Positions 60,361 through 64,000 of a stretch of DNA of 64,000 nucleotides are shown here, piece by piece. Position 1 is the first letter of the stretch, and every line of letters begins with the position of its first letter. Source of the DNA: Pseudomonas putida S13.1.2 (lineage in GTDB: Bacteria; Pseudomonadota; Gammaproteobacteria; Pseudomonadales; Pseudomonadaceae); NCBI RefSeq assembly GCF_000498395.2, contig NZ_CP010979.1, positions 5,428,501-5,492,500 of the forward strand. Reading direction: 5' to 3'. Position numbers and translations under genes: made by a program. The notes beneath the pieces are model-generated. The model did not search any database. It was not told the DNA's origin and saw nothing but the letters and a program-made list of their open reading frames with translations.

Positions 60361-60633
60361 TCAGTCTTTCCGTTGCGGCTCTTGGACCGGTTGGGCCTGG
60401 CCTTCGATGGTGTGGCCTTGTTGCGGCTGGGCAGTGTTTTGCACCGGCGGCACAGGCTGGGCAGGCGGCGGCGTTTGCTCGGCCGGCTTGGTCTCTTCTT
60501 CGTTCATGGCCTTGCGGAAGCCCTTGATCGACTCGCCCAGGTCACTGCCGAAGTTTTTCAGCTTTTTGGTGCCGAACACCAGGACCACGACAACCAGCAG
60601 GACGATCCAGTGTTTCCAGTCAAAAATACCCAT
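60361..60633 (-). CDS. tatA: Sec-independent translocase subunit TatA
   Basis: 90 aa. MGIFDWKHWIVLLVVVVLVFGTKKLKNFGSDLGESIKGFRKAM: short membrane helix, FGTKKL hinge and amphipathic helix of TatA, followed by a Gln/Pro-rich tail. Forms the translocation pore. First gene of tatABC; a REP pair lies between it and hisE. Confidence 0.96.
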   Translation of the reverse strand: MGIFDWKHWIVLLVVVVLVFGTKKLKNFGSDLGESIKGFRKAMNEEETKPAEQTPPPAQPVPPVQNTAQPQQGHTIEGQAQPVQEPQRKD

Positions 60634-60684
60634 TTCGTACTCCCGAAATTTACAGGTACAGCAAATCTGTCTGGCAGCGCGGCC

Positions 60685-60774
60685 CTTGTGGGAGCGGGTT
60701 TACCCGCGAACACCGGCGCTGCCGGTGCCATATACCGCGTTGCATGCTTCGCGGGTGAACCCGCTCCCACAGGG
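60685..60774. repeat. REP pair (family A, inverted) inside the hisE-tatA gap
   Basis: Inverted copies of TGTGGGAGCGGGTTTACCCGCGAA and its partner with TTCACCCGCGAAGC. Unlike the other REP blocks it sits between genes usually read as one operon. Confidence 0.87.
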
Positions 60775-60797
60775 GTGTGCAGCGCCCCAAAAATACA

Positions 60798-61133
60798 TCA
60801 GGCAGATGGCTGGCGTGCGGCCTTTTCATCATGCCCGGACAGCCCGAAACGGCGATCCAGCTCATCCAGCACGGCTTGTGGATGCTGGCCCAGCGCGCTG
60901 AGCATCACCAGGCTATGAAACCACAGGTCGGCGGTTTCGTAGATGACATCGCTGTAATCCTTGCTGACGGCAGCGTCCTTGGCGGCAATGATCGTTTCGA
61001 CCGACTCTTCGCCGAGCTTCTCGAGGATCTTGTTCAGGCCCTTGTGGTACAGGCTGGCTACGTAGGAGCTGTCAGGCGCCGCTTGCTTGCGTTCTTCAAG
61101 CACTTCGGCCAGGCGGTTGAGGGTGTCGCTCAT
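60798..61133 (-). CDS. hisE: Phosphoribosyl-ATP pyrophosphatase
   Basis: 111 aa from ATG 61133. Second step of histidine biosynthesis, PR-ATP to PR-AMP plus PPi. Family core LNRLAEVLEERKQ, SYVASLYHKGLNKILEKLGEESVETIIAAK with the metal-binding EExxE helix, and DLWFHSLVMLSALG. Starts 1 nt after the hisI stop, matching a split hisI/hisE arrangement. Confidence 0.96.
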   Translation of the reverse strand: MSDTLNRLAEVLEERKQAAPDSSYVASLYHKGLNKILEKLGEESVETIIAAKDAAVSKDYSDVIYETADLWFHSLVMLSALGQHPQAVLDELDRRFGLSGHDEKAARQPSA

Positions 61134-61134
61134 G

Positions 61135-61527
61135 TCAGTGTCCTGCGCTGTAGATGGCATCCGGGTCCTTCAGGACCGGGTCGACGATTTTCCACTGGCC
61201 GTCTTCAAAGACGCGGTAGAAGCAGCTTTCACGGCCGGTATGACAGGCGATATGGCCCAGTTGCTCGACCATCAGGATGATCACGTCGGCGTCGCAGTCC
61301 AGACGCAGCTCATGCAGCTTTTGCACGTGCCCGGATTCTTCGCCTTTACGCCACAGCTTGCCACGCGAACGCGACCAGTAGATGGCGCGCTGTTCGGTGG
61401 CGGTCAGCGCCAGCGATTCGCGGTTCATCCAGGCCATCATCAGCACGCGTCCGGTCTTGTGGTCCTGGGCGATTGCCGGTACCAGGCCGTCGCTGTTCCA
61501 CTTGATCTCGTCCAGCCAGTCTTTCAT
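61135..61527 (-). CDS. hisI: Phosphoribosyl-AMP cyclohydrolase
   Basis: 130 aa from ATG 61527 (the upstream open extension is not used). Third step of histidine biosynthesis. Motifs: LVPAIAQDHKTGRVLMMAWMNRESL, ATYWSRSRG-type segment AIYWSRSRGKLWRKGEESGH, metal site LDCDADVI and zinc ligands in GHIACHTGRESCFYR. Together with hisE it bridges ubi and tat genes. Confidence 0.96.
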   Translation of the reverse strand: MKDWLDEIKWNSDGLVPAIAQDHKTGRVLMMAWMNRESLALTATEQRAIYWSRSRGKLWRKGEESGHVQKLHELRLDCDADVIILMVEQLGHIACHTGRESCFYRVFEDGQWKIVDPVLKDPDAIYSAGH

Positions 61528-61599
61528 CGTCGACTCCAAAGCGGGCCCGCTCCTGTATCGGGCCCTTTGCGCTAGTGTGCCAGCCACAGGCGCGGCTGG

Positions 61600-63222
61600 C
61601 TATTGGCGCACGATCAGGTAAAGGCCTGCGGCCAGCATCAGCCAGGCCGGCCACGCAGCAGGGGCGGCCAGGCTGGCGGCCTCGGCAGCGCCAGCGGCCA
61701 GCACCGCGCCACCACCGAGCAGGCCGGCGCCCAGCAGGCGCAGGGCCCAGCGGTCACCCTGGCGGCGGCGTTCCGGCATTTGCGGATCGTGCAGGTGCGG
61801 TTGCGACAGGCGTTCGAGCAGGTCGCGGGCCATGTTGGTCAGGTGCGGCAACTGCTCGACCTGCCCATGAATATTGCCGAGAACGGCCTTGGGGCTGTAG
61901 CGGTCGCGCATCCAGCGTTCGAGGTAGGGTTTGGCGGTACTCCACAGGTCCAGGTCGGGGTACAGCTGGCGGCCCAGGCCCTCGATGTTGAGCAGGGTCT
62001 TCTGCAGCAGCACCAGCTGCGGCTGCACTTCCATGTTGAAGCGCCGCGCGGTCTGGAACAGGCGCATCAGCACTTGGCCGAAGGAAATATCCTTTAACGG
62101 TTTTTCGAAGATCGGCTCGCACACGGTGCGGATCGCCGCTTCGAATTCGTTGACCTTGGTGTGCGCCGGCACCCAGCCCGAGTCGATGTGCAACTCGGCG
62201 ACGCGGCGATAGTCACGCTTGAAGAAGGCAAACAGGTTACGCGCCAGGTAGTCCTGGTCCTCGGCGGTCAGGCTGCCGACGATGCCGCAGTCGATGGCGA
62301 TGTACTGCGGGCTCCACGGCTTGACCGTGCTGACAAAGATGTTGCCCGGGTGCATGTCGGCATGGAAGAAGCTGTCGCGGAACACTTGGGTAAAGAATAC
62401 CTCCACGCCTCGCTCGGCCAGCAGCTTCATGTCGGTACGCTGGTCGGCCAGGGTGGCCATGTCGGTCACCGGTACGCCGTAGATGCGTTCAATCACCAGC
62501 ACTTTAGGGCGGCACAGGTCCCAGTAGACCTGGGGCACGTACATCAACTCGGAGCCTTCGAAATTGCGCCGCAGCTGGCTGGCGTTGGCAGCCTCGCGCA
62601 GCAGGTCGAGCTCGTCATAGATGGTTTTTTCGTAGTCACCGACGATTTCCACCGGATGCAGGCGGCGGGCATCGGCCGAGGCGCGTTCGGCGGCCTTGGC
62701 AATCAGGAACAACCAGGCCAGGTCTTGGGCGATTACAGGCTTCAGGCCCGGGCGCACCACTTTGACCACCACCTCTTCGCCCGTCTTGAGGCGTGCGGCG
62801 TGTACCTGGGCCACCGAGGCCGAGGCCAGCGGCTCGACATCGAAGCGGCTGAACACCTCGCCAACCTTCGCGCCCAGCTGCGCTTCAATCAGTGCCACGG
62901 CCTGTTTCGGGTCGAACGGCGGCACGCGGTCCTGCAGCAGCATCAGCTCGTCGGCGATGTCGGTGGGCAGCAGGTCGCGGCGGGTGGACAGCAACTGCCC
63001 GAACTTGATGAAGATCGGCCCCAGGTCCTGCAGCGCCAGGCGCAGGCGCGCGCCACGGCTGAGCTCGGTGGGCTTGCGCGGCAGCCAGCGCCACGGCATC
63101 AGCAGGCGCAGGCTGGCCAGCCACCAGGGCAGCAAGGGCTGTTCGAACAGCAGGTCATCGAGACGGTAGCGAATCACCACGCGCTGGATGCGAAAAAGAC
63201 GGCGGACGGCGAGCAGCTTCAT
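61600..63222 (-). CDS. ubiB: Ubiquinone biosynthesis accessory kinase-like protein UbiB
   Basis: 540 aa. ABC1/ADCK atypical kinase-like protein supporting ubiquinone synthesis. KxGQ motif in FIKFGQLLSTRRDLLPTDIADELMLLQDRVPP near residues 71-102, the Ala-rich nucleotide loop ASASVAQVHAARL near 133, catalytic-loop region FFHADMHPGNIF near 285 and a C-terminal hydrophobic membrane anchor (last ~45 residues). Overlaps ubiJ by 4 nt. Confidence 0.97.
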   Translation of the reverse strand: MKLLAVRRLFRIQRVVIRYRLDDLLFEQPLLPWWLASLRLLMPWRWLPRKPTELSRGARLRLALQDLGPIFIKFGQLLSTRRDLLPTDIADELMLLQDRVPPFDPKQAVALIEAQLGAKVGEVFSRFDVEPLASASVAQVHAARLKTGEEVVVKVVRPGLKPVIAQDLAWLFLIAKAAERASADARRLHPVEIVGDYEKTIYDELDLLREAANASQLRRNFEGSELMYVPQVYWDLCRPKVLVIERIYGVPVTDMATLADQRTDMKLLAERGVEVFFTQVFRDSFFHADMHPGNIFVSTVKPWSPQYIAIDCGIVGSLTAEDQDYLARNLFAFFKRDYRRVAELHIDSGWVPAHTKVNEFEAAIRTVCEPIFEKPLKDISFGQVLMRLFQTARRFNMEVQPQLVLLQKTLLNIEGLGRQLYPDLDLWSTAKPYLERWMRDRYSPKAVLGNIHGQVEQLPHLTNMARDLLERLSQPHLHDPQMPERRRQGDRWALRLLGAGLLGGGAVLAAGAAEAASLAAPAAWPAWLMLAAGLYLIVRQ

Positions 63223-63842
63223 GCGTTTTCGCTGGTATCAAGGGATCGGGAGAGGCGCTTGATGCGCGCCTCGAGGCGTTCTGTATCGAGCTTCAGGGCA
63301 TCGAGTTCGCTGAAGGCGGCTTCGGCTTCGCGCTTGCCTACCAGGGTGCGGGACTCTTCGGCCAGGTACTCGGAAAGGTTCTGGCTGAAGCGCGCCAGGC
63401 CCTGACGGGTCCAGCGTGCACGCAGGCGGATGTGGCCTGCCAGCAGCGCCGTGGCGACCGGGCCGAGCCAGCGTTGCAGTTCGTGCTCCCAGTCCAGCTC
63501 CAGGTCCTGCAGCACGCCAAACAGGTCGAGCAGCACGGCGCTGTCGCCATGCAGTTCGACCTGCGGGCTGTGCAGTACGGCGGTCTTGTCCCTGGCCAAG
63601 GCCAGTTGCGCCAGGCTGCCGGCCGGTGCGCGCAGGCTGCAGTCGACCTCGCCTTCCCAGTGGGCGGCGAGCATCAGGCCGTCTTCATCGGGCAGGATGA
63701 AGACCTGCAGGGCCGGTTGGCGGCAGTCGATCTCGATGACCTTGCCTTCCAGCGCGGCCAGCCGCGGCAGGGCCGTGCTGTCCATGCGCAGGACGCGGTT
63801 CAGGCCATGTTCGACGCTGGCGAGCAGCCCGGCCAGCAGCAT
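63219..63842 (-). CDS. ubiJ: Ubiquinone biosynthesis accessory factor UbiJ (SCP2 domain)
   Basis: 207 aa. N-terminal SCP2-type lipid-binding domain (about 1-115, LEGKVIEIDCRQPALQVFILPDEDGLMLAAHWEG), then a helical C-terminus ending in a coiled coil (SELDALKLDTERLEARIKRLSRSLD). Scaffolds the soluble Ubi complex. ATG shares one base with the ubiE stop. Confidence 0.94.
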   Translation of the reverse strand: MLLAGLLASVEHGLNRVLRMDSTALPRLAALEGKVIEIDCRQPALQVFILPDEDGLMLAAHWEGEVDCSLRAPAGSLAQLALARDKTAVLHSPQVELHGDSAVLLDLFGVLQDLELDWEHELQRWLGPVATALLAGHIRLRARWTRQGLARFSQNLSEYLAEESRTLVGKREAEAAFSELDALKLDTERLEARIKRLSRSLDTSENA

Positions 63843-64000
63843 CAGGGTTTGATCCCCCGGTGCACGGCAACGATGCCGCTGGTCATGTTGTGGTAGGTGA
63901 CGCGGTCGAAACCGGCCTCGACCATCATGCTCTTCAGGGTTTCCTGGTCCGGGTGCATGCGGATCGACTCGGCGAGGTAACGGTAGCTTTCCGAGTCGTT
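63842..64000 (-). CDS. ubiE: Ubiquinone/menaquinone C-methyltransferase UbiE (C-terminal end only)
   Basis: Partial: the last 52 codons are in the window, the rest lies beyond the right edge. Visible SESYRYLAESIRMHPDQETLKSMMVEAGFDRVTYHNMTSGIVAVHRGIKP is the characteristic UbiE/COQ5 C-terminus (YRYLAESIRMHPDQ, YxNxTxGIVAxHRG). First gene of the ubiE-ubiJ-ubiB run. Confidence 0.96.
   Translation of the reverse strand, partial: NDSESYRYLAESIRMHPDQETLKSMMVEAGFDRVTYHNMTSGIVAVHRGIKP

Overview
The window is a chromosomal segment of a Pseudomonas putida-group bacterium. The evidence is high GC with strong G/C third-position bias, many P. putida-type REP palindromes (GGGAGCGGGCTTGCCCGCG and TAGGAGCGGCCTTGTGTCGCGA families), and a gene order I recognise from P. 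putida: betBA/betT, gpmI-envC-ctpA, grxC-secB, glnA-ntrBC, thiI, typA, glgP, fbp, hut, opgGH, mcpQ, tatABC-hisEI-ubiBJE. No rRNA, tRNA, prophage or CRISPR array was found. The left edge cuts a K+/H+ antiporter gene and the right edge cuts ubiE.

Layout. 1-7.9 kb: antiporter (partial), then choline-to-glycine-betaine genes betIBA facing the choline transporter betT, with a perfect 20-bp palindrome between them as likely BetI operator. 8-13.3 kb: cell-envelope cluster gpmI-envC-ctpA-yibQ on the minus strand, in which ctpA carries a one-base frameshift. 13.4-14.7 kb: rhodanese, grxC, secB. 14.74-15.92 kb: an IS110-family element inserted inside a REP sequence; its 5' noncoding end has the organisation of a bridge RNA, with short guides matching the target REP. 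16-21.6 kb: trmL, a small membrane protein, a three-unit tandem repeat, and the nitrogen-control genes glnA-ntrB-ntrC with a sigma-54 promoter and an NtrC-like palindrome upstream of glnA. 22-31.7 kb: thiI, typA, a YkgJ-like protein, glycogen phosphorylase, fructose bisphosphatase, and two small lipoproteins.

31.8-41.7 kb: a complete histidine-utilisation locus (hutF facing hutCD, then hutU-hutH-hutT-hutI-hutG). It encodes the five-step route through formylglutamate with its repressor, and has two candidate HutC operators. 41.8-47.3 kb: a large accessory gene between hutG and pip, encoding a dermonecrotic-toxin-like/LRR/NEL ubiquitin-ligase-type effector of about 1830 codons interrupted by a single in-frame amber codon. 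47.4-53.4 kb: pip-dtd and the osmoregulated periplasmic glucan genes opgGH. 53.7-58.4 kb: a polar amino-acid ABC importer and an HBM-type chemoreceptor (McpQ-like). 58.5-64 kb: a tightly packed minus-strand run ubiE-ubiJ-ubiB-hisI-hisE-tatA-tatB-tatC-rsmE.

Most of the window is conserved core chromosome. The parts most worth following are the IS110 element with its predicted bridge RNA guides and circle-junction promoter, the amber-interrupted NEL effector, the frameshifted ctpA, and the ~60-bp tandem repeat at 16.9-17.06 kb. I did not see a clearly new multi-gene system. All coordinates of short sites were read by eye.
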